DNA of 64,000 nucleotides from NCBI RefSeq assembly GCF_000647975.1, contig NZ_JFKE01000001.1:186001-250000 (forward strand), read 5' to 3'. Origin of the DNA: Actibacterium mucosum KCTC 23349. GTDB lineage: Bacteria > Pseudomonadota > Alphaproteobacteria > Rhodobacterales > Rhodobacteraceae. The notes beneath the pieces were generated by a model. It saw only the letters and a list, made by a program, of their open reading frames with translations. It had not been told where the DNA came from and searched no databases. Position 1 is the first letter of the stretch, and the number at the start of each line of letters is the position of its first letter. Of this stretch, positions 27,274-35,212 are shown piece by piece. The translations under genes were made by a program, and so were the position numbers.

Positions 27274-27699
27274 ATGGCGCTGATACGCAACCTATGTTGT
27301 GTCCTTGTTTTGATGCTTGCATCAAACCTCATGCCCGTATTCGCCGACTGCCCACCCATGCAAAAAGAACGCGACCCCCTTCAGGGGTTGATTGACCACA
27401 TTAGAAACCCTGAAACCCGGGAACTTCCCTTGCCTGAATGTGCCAAGAGAGAGGCGCGGAAGTGGGTTGCGGAAAGGCGCGCACAGCTTCTTGAAGGGCC
27501 AATGGTTCCGCCGTGGATTTACGCCCCGGATGCACCGATGTCCGATTTCTCGTGGGGAATGGGCGCCGGCGAAGATTTTCTTGAGGCCTTTGAAACCCGG
27601 CTCCATGAGCTTTCAGTGCTTGAGTACGAAGAATTTAGAAAAGCAAACCCAGAGCCTGTCGGCTGGGAAGGCTACTATCTTATGATCCGGGACAACTAG
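27274..27699 (+). CDS. Small secreted hypothetical protein
   Basis: Read from the ATG at 27274, 141 aa. Residues 1-24 form a signal peptide (MALIRNLCCVLVLMLASNLM, ending near VFA). The mature part has no domain I recognise; it has two Cys near its start (DCPP, PECAKREARKW) and a Trp-rich centre (PPWIYAP, DFSWGMG). It is probably periplasmic. A GTG start 19 codons earlier exists but would bury the signal peptide. It follows the ZIP gene on the same strand without a visible promoter, so co-transcription is possible. Confidence 0.65.
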   Translation: MALIRNLCCVLVLMLASNLMPVFADCPPMQKERDPLQGLIDHIRNPETRELPLPECAKREARKWVAERRAQLLEGPMVPPWIYAPDAPMSDFSWGMGAGEDFLEAFETRLHELSVLEYEEFRKANPEPVGWEGYYLMIRDN

Positions 27700-27750
27700 C
27701 TTTGGTGAGCAGCCGAAAGTGATTGTTGAAAGCTCTGCTTAGACAACAAA

Positions 27751-27827
27751 CCCCGACGCGCTTCCTGAACATTCAGGAAAACCGCAAACCGGGCTCCAGA
27801 CTGGTCCATCCACGTACCGCGTCGGGG
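27751..27827. other. Nested inverted repeats in 317-bp gap
   Basis: The gap 27700-28016 has no supported gene. It holds two nested dyads: an outer perfect 10-bp pair CCCCGACGCG (27751-27760) and CGCGTCGGGG (27818-27827), and inside it TTCCTGA-ACAT-TCAGGAA (27762-27779). Together they could fold into a branched RNA or be the trace of a small mobile element. No transposase is present. Confidence 0.5.
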
Positions 27828-27966
27828 TCTTCGCTGATCGGCATATTGCTCGGTCGTTGCTTCGGTGTGACCCCACGGTGTTCCAAGGCGCATTGTTGAC
27901 GTGGCGCTCTAGTAATGGCCCCCGACATCCCGCACCTCAGCGATCTCAATAGGTGAGTAACGAAGG

Positions 27967-28020
27967 TTTCATGCGATCATCACACGCCTTTCATATGAAA
28001 GGATCATGTGTTTCATATGA
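27967..28020 (+). promoter_or_regulatory. Three TTTCAT repeats at 22-bp spacing: candidate DeoR operator
   Basis: TTTCAT occurs at 27967, 27989 and 28011, exactly 22 bp apart (about two helical turns). The middle copy is part of the 14-bp palindrome CTTTCATATGAAAG (27988-28001); the third is TTTCATATGAG and runs into the deoR start codon. Autoregulation by the DeoR protein is inferred. Confidence 0.6.
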
Positions 28021-28826
28021 GTTACGCACCCTCATCTTCCCCACTGAAAACACCGGCGCAAGGTTCAGAGCGTCAGGCTCAGATTGCCGAGATCGTGCGC
28101 GATCAAGGCGAGGCGAAGGTTGATGACCTGGCCAACCTATTTCAAGTGTCCGCCCAGACTATTCGTAAAGATATCAATGCTATGTGCAAAAATGGCCTGC
28201 TTCGGCGGGTGCATGGTGGGGTGGAACTGGCGCGTGCCAACGCGCAACATTACGATCTGCGCCGCATTCTGAACTTTGCTGCCAAGAAAAAGGTGGGGCA
28301 AGCGGCGGCAAAGCTGATTCCCGACGATGTGACGCTTGCGGTTTCAATCGGAACCACACCGGAATTGGCCGTTGGTTGTCTTGAACAACACCATGGTCTG
28401 CAGATCTTTACCAACAACCTTCATGCCGCTTTGACGGCCCACATGTTCGGCACTGCCCAGGTGACCATTGCCGGCGGCCGGCTACGCTCATCAGAGGCCG
28501 ATATTGTTGGATCGTCCGCGGTCAGTTTCTTCGAAGGGTACCGCTTTGACATCGGCCTGTTTGGCGTTGCTGCGGTGTCTGCAGACGGGGCGTTGCTGGA
28601 TCTGTCCGAAGCAGATGTGCATGCCCGCGAAGCCATCACGCGAAACGCGGCGAAAACAATCCTGGTCCTCGATTCCACGAAATTTGGCCGCAGGGCCCAT
28701 GCCTGTAGCGGGCATGTTACAAAGGTCGACCATGTCGTGTGCGAAACCCGCCCCCCTGCAGCGATCTGCGAGATGCTGTTGGAAGCTGGCGTGAACCTGA
28801 TCATTTGCGACGAGGTGTTGCCGTGA
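28017..28826 (+). CDS. DeoR family transcriptional regulator
   Basis: A 269-aa repressor. The N-terminal winged helix has the DeoR motif (VDDLANLFQVSAQTIRKDIN, then GLLRRVHGG at about 60-68). The rest is the DeoRC sensor domain, related to ribose-5-phosphate isomerases, with the SIGTTPE loop and HVTKVDHVV near the end. Such proteins sense phosphorylated sugars. The start is the ATG at 28017; an in-frame GTG at 28008 is closer to the AAAGGA site and cannot be excluded. Its stop codon overlaps the start of the ABC ATPase gene as GTGA, so it is the first gene of the Ugp-type operon and likely controls it. Confidence 0.92.
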   Translation: MSYAPSSSPLKTPAQGSERQAQIAEIVRDQGEAKVDDLANLFQVSAQTIRKDINAMCKNGLLRRVHGGVELARANAQHYDLRRILNFAAKKKVGQAAAKLIPDDVTLAVSIGTTPELAVGCLEQHHGLQIFTNNLHAALTAHMFGTAQVTIAGGRLRSSEADIVGSSAVSFFEGYRFDIGLFGVAAVSADGALLDLSEADVHAREAITRNAAKTILVLDSTKFGRRAHACSGHVTKVDHVVCETRPPAAICEMLLEAGVNLIICDEVLP

Positions 28827-29914
28827 CAACGGGCAAATCCATCCATCTGCGCTCAGTTCACAAAGCCTGGGGCGAGGCTGTTTCTCTCAGGGGGATCGAC
28901 CTTGAGATTCCGGCAAACAAGTTCACCACGATCCTCGGCCCGTCGGGCTGTGGGAAATCCACCACGTTGCGGATCATTGCCGGGCTGGAAGAGGCCACAT
29001 CGGGCACGGTCGAAATCGGCGGCGCGGATGTAACCACGCGCCCGGCATCGGGCCGCGACATTGCGATGGTGTTTCAGTCATACGCCCTGTTTCCGCACCT
29101 GTCCGTTGCCGAAAACATTGTTTTTGGACTGCGGGTGCGGCGCATGGGTCGGGCCGAACGTGATGCCAAGTTGAAACAGACCGCAGAGATGCTTGGCCTG
29201 TCCCACCTGCTGGATCGCAAGCCCAGCCAGCTTTCGGGTGGGCAACAGCAACGCGTGGCTTTGGGGCGTGCAATCGTGGCGGACAAGTCGATCTTCCTGA
29301 TGGATGAACCCCTGTCTAACCTCGATGCGAAACTGCGGACCGAAATGCGCGAGGAAATCCGCGATCTGCAGAAACGCCTTGGGGTGACGATGGTTTATGT
29401 CACCCATGATCAAGTCGAAGCTGTGACAATGGCAGACCAGATCGTTCTGATGAACGAGGGCAGGATCGAACAAATCGCCACCCCGCGCGAGATCTACAGC
29501 CGTCCCGAAACCCTTTTTACGGCCAAGTTCATCGGCACCCCGCCTATGGGCACCTGCCGTGCAGGCGTTTTGGGTGTGGCGCGCGATGACATCACGCTGG
29601 GCGTTCGGCCAGAGGCGCTGATGATCGATCCCACCGGCCCCATCAACGCCACGATCAGCCACATAGAATACCTCGGCGCGGATGCCATGATCGATTGCCG
29701 CATTGGCGATCAGGTTCTGCCCTGCCGTGTTCCCGGTCGCACGGAACTGGCGATCGGTGCCCGGATCTCCCTCAGCGTCGCGCCCGATGATCTGCACGCC
29801 TTTGATACCGCCAGCGGGCGCCGTCTGGATGAGTTTCCCCCTGAATTTGCGGCTTTTTTTTCGTCGCAAACCACCGCCCCGAAAGGGCCAATCGCTTCGT
29901 CAACCGAAAGGTAG
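28823..29914 (+). CDS. Ugp/Msm-type ABC sugar transporter ATPase
   Basis: A 363-aa ATPase of the CUT1 type. Walker A GPSGCGKST, signature LSGGQQQRVALGRA, Walker B SIFLMDEPLSNLD and the H-loop VYVTHDQ are intact, and the C-terminal regulatory OB-like domain (about 240-350) is present. I use the GTG at 28823, overlapping the deoR stop, with GAGGTG just upstream; the longer open frame lies inside deoR. It energises the importer encoded by the next three genes. Confidence 0.93.
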   Translation: MTTGKSIHLRSVHKAWGEAVSLRGIDLEIPANKFTTILGPSGCGKSTTLRIIAGLEEATSGTVEIGGADVTTRPASGRDIAMVFQSYALFPHLSVAENIVFGLRVRRMGRAERDAKLKQTAEMLGLSHLLDRKPSQLSGGQQQRVALGRAIVADKSIFLMDEPLSNLDAKLRTEMREEIRDLQKRLGVTMVYVTHDQVEAVTMADQIVLMNEGRIEQIATPREIYSRPETLFTAKFIGTPPMGTCRAGVLGVARDDITLGVRPEALMIDPTGPINATISHIEYLGADAMIDCRIGDQVLPCRVPGRTELAIGARISLSVAPDDLHAFDTASGRRLDEFPPEFAAFFSSQTTAPKGPIASSTER

Positions 29915-29918
29915 CTTT

Positions 29919-31202
29919 ATGTTTGCCAATCTTCTGAAAACTGCCAGTGCCGCAGCCATCGCAACCGTGGCCACTGCTCATATGTCATTTGCCGTCGACC
30001 TGGAGTTCTATTTCCCCGTGGCTGTGGGTGGCGCTGCTGCCGACACCATTGAACAGCTGACCGCTGAATATTCCGAAGCCAACCCGGATGTGAACATCAC
30101 CGCAATCTATGCTGGCTCGTATTCCGACGCTGGTCAGAAAGCCCTGACTGCGGCACGCGGTGGCAACCCGCCGCAGCTGTCTGTGCTGCTGTCCACGCAG
30201 ATGTTCGCACTGATCGACGAAGACGTGATCGTGCCTTTTGATGACTACCTGTCGGACGAAGAGAAAGCCGATTGGATCGGTGGTTTCTACCCTTCCTTCA
30301 TGGAAAACAGCCAGACAGGTGGCAACACCTACGGCATCCCGTTCCAGCGCTCGACGCCGGTTTTGTACTGGAACAAAGAAGCGTTCAAAGCGGCTGGTCT
30401 GGACCCAGAAACAGCCCCTGCCAACTGGGACGAAATGGTTGAAATGGGCAAGGCCCTGACCCTCAAGGATGACAGCGGCAACGTCACCCAGTGGGGCGTG
30501 CGTATCCCTTCGGCGGGCTTCCCGTACTGGCTGTTCCAGGGTCTTTCGACCCCGGCTGGCGCGATCCTGGCGAATTCGGACGGCAACAAGGTAAACTTCA
30601 ACGACCCCAAAGTTGTCGAAGCGCTGGAATACCTGGTGGCTTTGTCCAAAGAGCATGGCGTCATGCAGCCCGGTTCGATCGAATGGGGCCCGACACCGAA
30701 AGCCTTCTTTGAAGGTGAAACCGCGATGATGTGGACCACCACCGGCAACCTGACCAACGTGCGCAACAACGCGCCGTTTGATTTTGGCGTGGCTATGCTG
30801 CCCGCGAAAGAGCGCCGTGGCGCCCCCACCGGCGGCGGCAACTTCTACCTGTTCAAGGACAGCACCGACGAACAGAAAGACGCAGCCGTAGACTTCGTTC
30901 AGTGGATCACCGCACCAGAGCAAGCGGCAACCTGGTCGATCGCAACCGGCTATATCGCGCCGCGCGCCGAAGCCTGGGAAACCGAGAAGATGAAGGCCTA
31001 TACCGCCGACTTCCCGCCCGCTCTGGTGGCACGCGATCAGCTGGAATTTGCCGTTGCAGAACTGTCGACCTTCGAAAACGGCAAAGTGACCCAGGCGTTC
31101 AACGACGCGCTGGCCGCTGCGATTGCCGGTGAGATGTCGGCCAAGGAAGCTCTGGACGAGGCTCAGGCCAAGGCCGAGCGCATCCTGAAGCCTTACCAGT
31201 AA
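29919..31202 (+). CDS. Ugp-type extracellular sugar-binding protein
   Basis: A 427-aa periplasmic binding protein of the SBP_bac_1 family. The signal peptide covers about residues 1-25 (ending HMSFA). Mature-part landmarks STPVLYWNKEAFKAAGLDPE and TTTGNLTNVRNNAPFDFGVAMLP recall UgpB, the sn-glycerol-3-phosphate binding protein, but similarity alone does not fix the ligand. The ATG at 29919 has AAAGG before it and lies 4 bases after the ATPase stop; longer frames read through that gene. A strong hairpin follows the stop codon. Confidence 0.92.
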   Translation: MFANLLKTASAAAIATVATAHMSFAVDLEFYFPVAVGGAAADTIEQLTAEYSEANPDVNITAIYAGSYSDAGQKALTAARGGNPPQLSVLLSTQMFALIDEDVIVPFDDYLSDEEKADWIGGFYPSFMENSQTGGNTYGIPFQRSTPVLYWNKEAFKAAGLDPETAPANWDEMVEMGKALTLKDDSGNVTQWGVRIPSAGFPYWLFQGLSTPAGAILANSDGNKVNFNDPKVVEALEYLVALSKEHGVMQPGSIEWGPTPKAFFEGETAMMWTTTGNLTNVRNNAPFDFGVAMLPAKERRGAPTGGGNFYLFKDSTDEQKDAAVDFVQWITAPEQAATWSIATGYIAPRAEAWETEKMKAYTADFPPALVARDQLEFAVAELSTFENGKVTQAFNDALAAAIAGEMSAKEALDEAQAKAERILKPYQ

Positions 31203-31219
31203 ACCCCGGTCAACCATGG

Positions 31220-31243
31220 CCCTGCCCGGATCATCGGGCAGGG
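31220..31243 (+). ncRNA. mRNA hairpin after the Ugp-type binding-protein gene
   Basis: Perfect 9-bp stem (CCCTGCCCG with CGGGCAGGG), 6-nt loop, 17 bases after the stop and with no T-run. It likely protects the upstream mRNA or partly stops transcription before the permease genes. Listed as an RNA structure, not a gene. Confidence 0.5.
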
Positions 31244-31265
31244 TTCACCGCTCAGGAAATCCCCG

Positions 31266-32144
31266 ATGGAAACCGCACGCCGACAATGGATCTATGCATG
31301 GCTGATGCTCAGCCCGGCCATGGTTCTGTTGATCACCTTCACCCACTATCCGGCAGTGCAGACCATCGTGAACTCGTTCTATTCCACGCCGCGCGGACGG
31401 CGCAAAGCGGTGTGGATCGGGCTGGACAACTATCAGACGCTGCTTTTGGACGATGTGTTCTGGAAGGTTCTGGCCAATAACTTCTGGTACGCGGTCTGGA
31501 CGATCCCGTTGTCGATCATCCTTTCGCTGGCCATGGCGCTTTGGGTCAATGACAAGCTGCGCGGGCGCGGCTTTCTGCGCATGGCCTATTTCACCCCCAC
31601 CGTTCTGCCGCTGATCGCTGTGGCCAATATCTGGCTGTTTTTCTATACCCCCGGCTTTGGCCTGATCGACCAGATCCGCGGCCTTTTTGGCCTGCCCGAA
31701 CAAAACTGGATGGGCTCGCCCGACACCGCGCTTTATTCGATGATCGCCGTGGCAGTCTGGAAAGAGGCGGGGTTCTTCATGATCTTCTATCTTGCCGCGC
31801 TGCAGACCATCCCGCCTAGCTTGCGCGAGGCGGCCGATATCGAAGGCGCGTCGCGGTGGTACTATTTCCGCCGGGTCCTGTTTCCGCTGTTGATGCCGAC
31901 AACCCTGTTTGTATCGATCAACGCGGTAATCAACTCCTTCCGGTTGGTGGACCACATCTTTGTCATGACCGAAGGTGGGCCAAATAATGCCTCTTCGCTT
32001 TTGCTGTTCTACATCTACGAAGTGGCGTTCGATTATTGGGACACCGCCTATGCCGCGACCCTGACCGTCGTGATGATCGCGGTTCTGATCCTGCTTGCGA
32101 TTGGCCAGTTCTTCCTCTTTGACCGGAGGGTGCATTACAAATGA
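31266..32144 (+). CDS. Ugp-type ABC transporter permease (UgpA-like)
   Basis: A 292-aa inner-membrane permease with six membrane segments and the CUT1 EAA loop (LREAADIEGASRWYYFRRVLFP, about residues 188-209). AGGAAA lies upstream of the ATG. Its TGA overlaps the next ATG as ATGA, so the two permeases are made together. It forms the channel with the UgpE-like subunit. Confidence 0.93.
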   Translation: METARRQWIYAWLMLSPAMVLLITFTHYPAVQTIVNSFYSTPRGRRKAVWIGLDNYQTLLLDDVFWKVLANNFWYAVWTIPLSIILSLAMALWVNDKLRGRGFLRMAYFTPTVLPLIAVANIWLFFYTPGFGLIDQIRGLFGLPEQNWMGSPDTALYSMIAVAVWKEAGFFMIFYLAALQTIPPSLREAADIEGASRWYYFRRVLFPLLMPTTLFVSINAVINSFRLVDHIFVMTEGGPNNASSLLLFYIYEVAFDYWDTAYAATLTVVMIAVLILLAIGQFFLFDRRVHYK

Positions 32145-32947
32145 GCTATGATCGCGCCCTGAACACCACGGCCGCCTGGATGCTGGCGATGTTTTGGCTT
32201 TTGCCGCTGGCCTATGCCGTTTGGACCGCGTTTCACCCTGCAGAGTTCGAAACCCGGTTCGAACCTTTCGCACCATTGACGTTGCAGAACTTTGTTCAGG
32301 CCTGGTCCGAGGCGCCGTTTGCACGCTATTTCCTGAACACGATGATCCTGGTCACGGGCATTGTCGCCGCGCAGTTCACCTTGTGCACGCTGGCCGCCTT
32401 TGCTTTTGCGCGGTTCACGTTTCGGGGCAAGGGCCTGATGTTCGCGCTGGTGCTGATGCAGCTTTTGATCATGCCCGACATCCTGATCGTGGAAAACTAC
32501 CGCACGATGAGCCAGCTGGGCCTGATCGACACGATCACGGCAATTGGCCTACCCTACGTGGCCTCGGCCTTTGGTATCTTCCTGCTGCGCCAGACCTTCA
32601 TGACCGTTCCGAAAGAGCTGGACGACGCCGCGCGGGTCGAAGGATGCAGCTATCTGGGCATCCTGTGGCGGGTCTATATCCCCCTGGCCAAGCCGACATT
32701 CCTTGCTTACGGGCTGGTCTCGGTCAGCCACCACTGGAACAATTTTGTCTGGCCTTTGATCGTCACGAATTCGGTGGAAACCCGCCCATTAACCGTGGGC
32801 CTGTCGATCTTTGCCGTAACCGATAGCGGCATTCAGTGGTCGGTGATCAATGCAGCGACATTGATGACTTCGGGCCCGCTTCTGATCGCTTTCCTTCTTT
32901 TTCAACGCCAGTTCGTGCAGAGCTTCATGCGCGCAGGCATCAAGTAA
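32141..32947 (+). CDS. Ugp-type ABC transporter permease (UgpE-like)
   Basis: A 268-aa permease with six membrane segments. The EAA loop reads ELDDAARVEGCSYLGILWRV, as in CUT1 second permeases. Start overlaps the previous stop. It partners the UgpA-like subunit, and the TIM-barrel isomerase gene follows after 45 bases with its own AAAGGA site. Confidence 0.93.
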   Translation: MSYDRALNTTAAWMLAMFWLLPLAYAVWTAFHPAEFETRFEPFAPLTLQNFVQAWSEAPFARYFLNTMILVTGIVAAQFTLCTLAAFAFARFTFRGKGLMFALVLMQLLIMPDILIVENYRTMSQLGLIDTITAIGLPYVASAFGIFLLRQTFMTVPKELDDAARVEGCSYLGILWRVYIPLAKPTFLAYGLVSVSHHWNNFVWPLIVTNSVETRPLTVGLSIFAVTDSGIQWSVINAATLMTSGPLLIAFLLFQRQFVQSFMRAGIK

Positions 32948-32992
32948 CACCCATCGCGCCGCATTGTGCCAGCGCCCTGAAAGGACCAACTC

Positions 32993-33811
32993 ATGTCTGA
33001 TCTTCCCATCGTCGGCGCGGCCCTGTCGCTTGCGCAATTTATCGAGATGCGCGACGTCATGTTTGGGCACGACCGCGATCTTGAATTGCAAGACTTTCAC
33101 AACCCGCAGACCCTGGACAGTGACTACACCGCCTTGGTCGAACAGTCCAAAAAGGCGCTTGACGGCTATGGGGGCCGGCACGGCATTCACGGCCCGTTCT
33201 GGGATCTGCCGCTGGCCACATGGGATCCGATGATCCGCGAGGTGATCCACGACCGCATGTTCAAGGCGCTCGGCGTTTGCGAGGCCTTGGGCAGCACGCA
33301 TATGGTGGTGCACAGCCCCTACCTCGAATGGGATCATCGCAACATCATGCACTACCCCAATGCCAGGGAAGGCATTTTTGAGCGGTTTCAAACCACCATG
33401 GCCCCCGTGGTGAAGCGCGCTGAAGAGGTTGGAACAACGCTTGTGCTGGAGAATATCGGCGACATAGACCCGCATTTCCGGGTGGAGCTGGCGGCGTCCC
33501 TGGGCTCAAGCGCGTTGCAGATCTCGGTTGATACAGGCCATGCCCACTATGCCCACGGTGCCTGCGGTGCCCCGCCCGTTGATTACTTCATCAAGGCGGC
33601 TAGCGATGCGTTGCAACATGTGCACCTGCAAGATGCAGACGGCTATGCAGATCGCCATTGGGCGCTTGGCGAAGGAACCATTCGTTGGCAGGCCGTCTTT
33701 CGTGCCATTGGGCAGCTGACCAGCAACCCAAGGCTCATTATCGAAGTCTATGGCGACCAAAGCGTAGAGCGTTCCATGGCCTTCCTGCAGAACACTGGCC
33801 TGGCGCAGTAA
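32993..33811 (+). CDS. Sugar phosphate isomerase/epimerase-like TIM-barrel protein
   Basis: A 272-aa cytoplasmic protein of the AP-endonuclease-2/xylose-isomerase-like superfamily. Metal-site candidates are the Glu in LVLENIGD, the His/Asp of DTGHAHYAHG, HVHLQDADG and the late Glu in LIIEVYGD. Such enzymes epimerise or isomerise sugars or sugar acids. It ends the DeoR-controlled importer operon and probably takes the first step on the imported compound. Because the family is broad, the exact reaction is open. Confidence 0.85.
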   Translation: MSDLPIVGAALSLAQFIEMRDVMFGHDRDLELQDFHNPQTLDSDYTALVEQSKKALDGYGGRHGIHGPFWDLPLATWDPMIREVIHDRMFKALGVCEALGSTHMVVHSPYLEWDHRNIMHYPNAREGIFERFQTTMAPVVKRAEEVGTTLVLENIGDIDPHFRVELAASLGSSALQISVDTGHAHYAHGACGAPPVDYFIKAASDALQHVHLQDADGYADRHWALGEGTIRWQAVFRAIGQLTSNPRLIIEVYGDQSVERSMAFLQNTGLAQ

Positions 33812-34085
33812 AGTTGGCAAATTGGTGCCGAAAAGCCGCGGTACTCAAGTGAACCCACTGATTCCGTTCTGGGCGATGCGCAGGACGGACATTGCGGCAT
33901 GGTGACTATGCAGATCCAAGGCGGGTTTGCGTTTTACCGACATTGTCAGGCAACCGGATATTTTGGCCACTTTAGTGCAGACGTCCGGCACGGAGCCGGC
34001 CCCCAAACGTCACGTCAGACGGGCAAAATTCCAACGGCCACCGTCGGAACCACCGGCTTCATCGTTTACACTCTTGGAAGTTCAG

Positions 34086-34161
34086 TGGTGAGCCGTGCAG
34101 GATTCGAACCTGCGACCCACTGATTAAAAGTCAGTTGCTCTACCAACTGAGCTAACGGCCC
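34086..34161 (-). tRNA. tRNA-Lys (UUU)
   Basis: On the minus strand the sequence starts GGGCCGTTAGCTCAGTTGGT and ends with the encoded CCA at 34086-34088. The acceptor stem pairs GGGCCGT with ACGGCTC (one G-U), the anticodon loop reads CTTTTAA giving UUU, and the T-loop GGTTCGAATCC is standard. The only tRNA in the window. Confidence 0.95.
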
Positions 34162-34372
34162 ACATGAGGCCTGCTGATTATGAGAACTGCGGCGGGGGGT
34201 CAAGCCCCATTTGGCGAATTTCTTGGCAGAAATTCCGGGATGCGGCAATGCGTGCTGAACATGCCTAAATCCGCAATGTCGGCCGTTGTGGGAACATGGC
34301 TGGTGCATCGCTTTTGGACCGAATGGCGCGCACCTCTGGATTTGCGCCCGTGCAACGGCTATATGGCCGCCC

Positions 34373-35212
34373 ATGCAACAGACAACCGGCCCCTCTGGCC
34401 TGCCCTTCATGAAAATGCACGGGCTTGGCAACGACTTCGTGGTGATCGACGCGCGCGTCGAGGATCGCCCGTTGACCGATGCGCAGGTGGTGGCCATCGC
34501 GCACCGCCATATGGGCGTGGGGTTCGACCAGTTGGCGGTGATCACGCCGGGCGACAATACAGATGCCAACCTGACTTTTTACAATGCTGACGGCTCGCTT
34601 TCGGCGGCGTGCGGCAATGCCACACGCTGTATCGCGCGGCACCTGATGGATGAGACCGGGCGCGACGCGCTGACCCTGCGGACCGAGCGTGGTGTTTTGG
34701 CGGCGCGTGATGCAGGTGGCGGGCTGACCTCGGTCAATATGGGTGCGCCCCTGCTGAACTGGGATCAGGTGCCTTTGGCGCGTGCGATGGATACGCTGGA
34801 ACTGCCCATCGCCGGTGCGCCCACGGCCACTGGTATGGGTAACCCGCATTGCACCTTCTTCGTTAATGATGCCGAGGCGGTGGATCTGGCCACCCGCGGC
34901 GCTGAAATCGAGCATCACCCGCTGTTTCCTGAACGCACCAATGTGCAGTTCGCCCATGTCCTCGGCCCCGACCACCTGCGCATGCGGGTGTGGGAACGCG
35001 GCACGGGCATCACCATGGCCTCGGGCTCGTCCTCTTGCGCGGTGGCCGTGGCGGCGGCGCGGCGCGGGTTGACCGGGCGCAGCGTCAAGATTGACCTCGA
35101 TGGCGGGCAGATCGCCATCGACTGGCGCGACGATGGCGTCTGGATGACTGGGCCCACGATGCATGTCTTCTCGGGCCATTTCACCCGCGACTTCCTCGAG
35201 GCGGCAAAGTGA
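34373..35212 (+). CDS. dapF: Diaminopimelate epimerase DapF, second catalytic Cys replaced by Ser
   Basis: A 279-aa enzyme converting LL- to meso-diaminopimelate for lysine and peptidoglycan. The first active-site block NADGSLSAACGNATRC has the catalytic Cys80. In the second block, where DapF normally reads ACGSGACA with the other catalytic Cys, this protein reads ASGSSSCA (217-224), so that Cys is Ser218 by alignment; a Cys remains four residues later (Cys222). The start is the ATG at 34373, giving the usual N-terminus before MKMHGLGNDF. The stop overlaps the start of mtaB as GTGA. Activity with Ser in this place is uncertain. Confidence 0.93.
   Translation: MQQTTGPSGLPFMKMHGLGNDFVVIDARVEDRPLTDAQVVAIAHRHMGVGFDQLAVITPGDNTDANLTFYNADGSLSAACGNATRCIARHLMDETGRDALTLRTERGVLAARDAGGGLTSVNMGAPLLNWDQVPLARAMDTLELPIAGAPTATGMGNPHCTFFVNDAEAVDLATRGAEIEHHPLFPERTNVQFAHVLGPDHLRMRVWERGTGITMASGSSSCAVAVAAARRGLTGRSVKIDLDGGQIAIDWRDDGVWMTGPTMHVFSGHFTRDFLEAAK

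Noticed and set aside
27696-27893. 65-codon minus-strand frame with a GHTEATTEQYAD segment that recalls tyrosine-recombinase C-termini
   Set aside because: Too short, without catalytic Arg or Tyr pattern, and it lies across the nested inverted repeats; no integrase can be supported.
33812-34085. 274-bp stretch between the isomerase gene and tRNA-Lys
   Set aside because: Possible gene debris but no frame or repeat could be assigned, so no feature is claimed.
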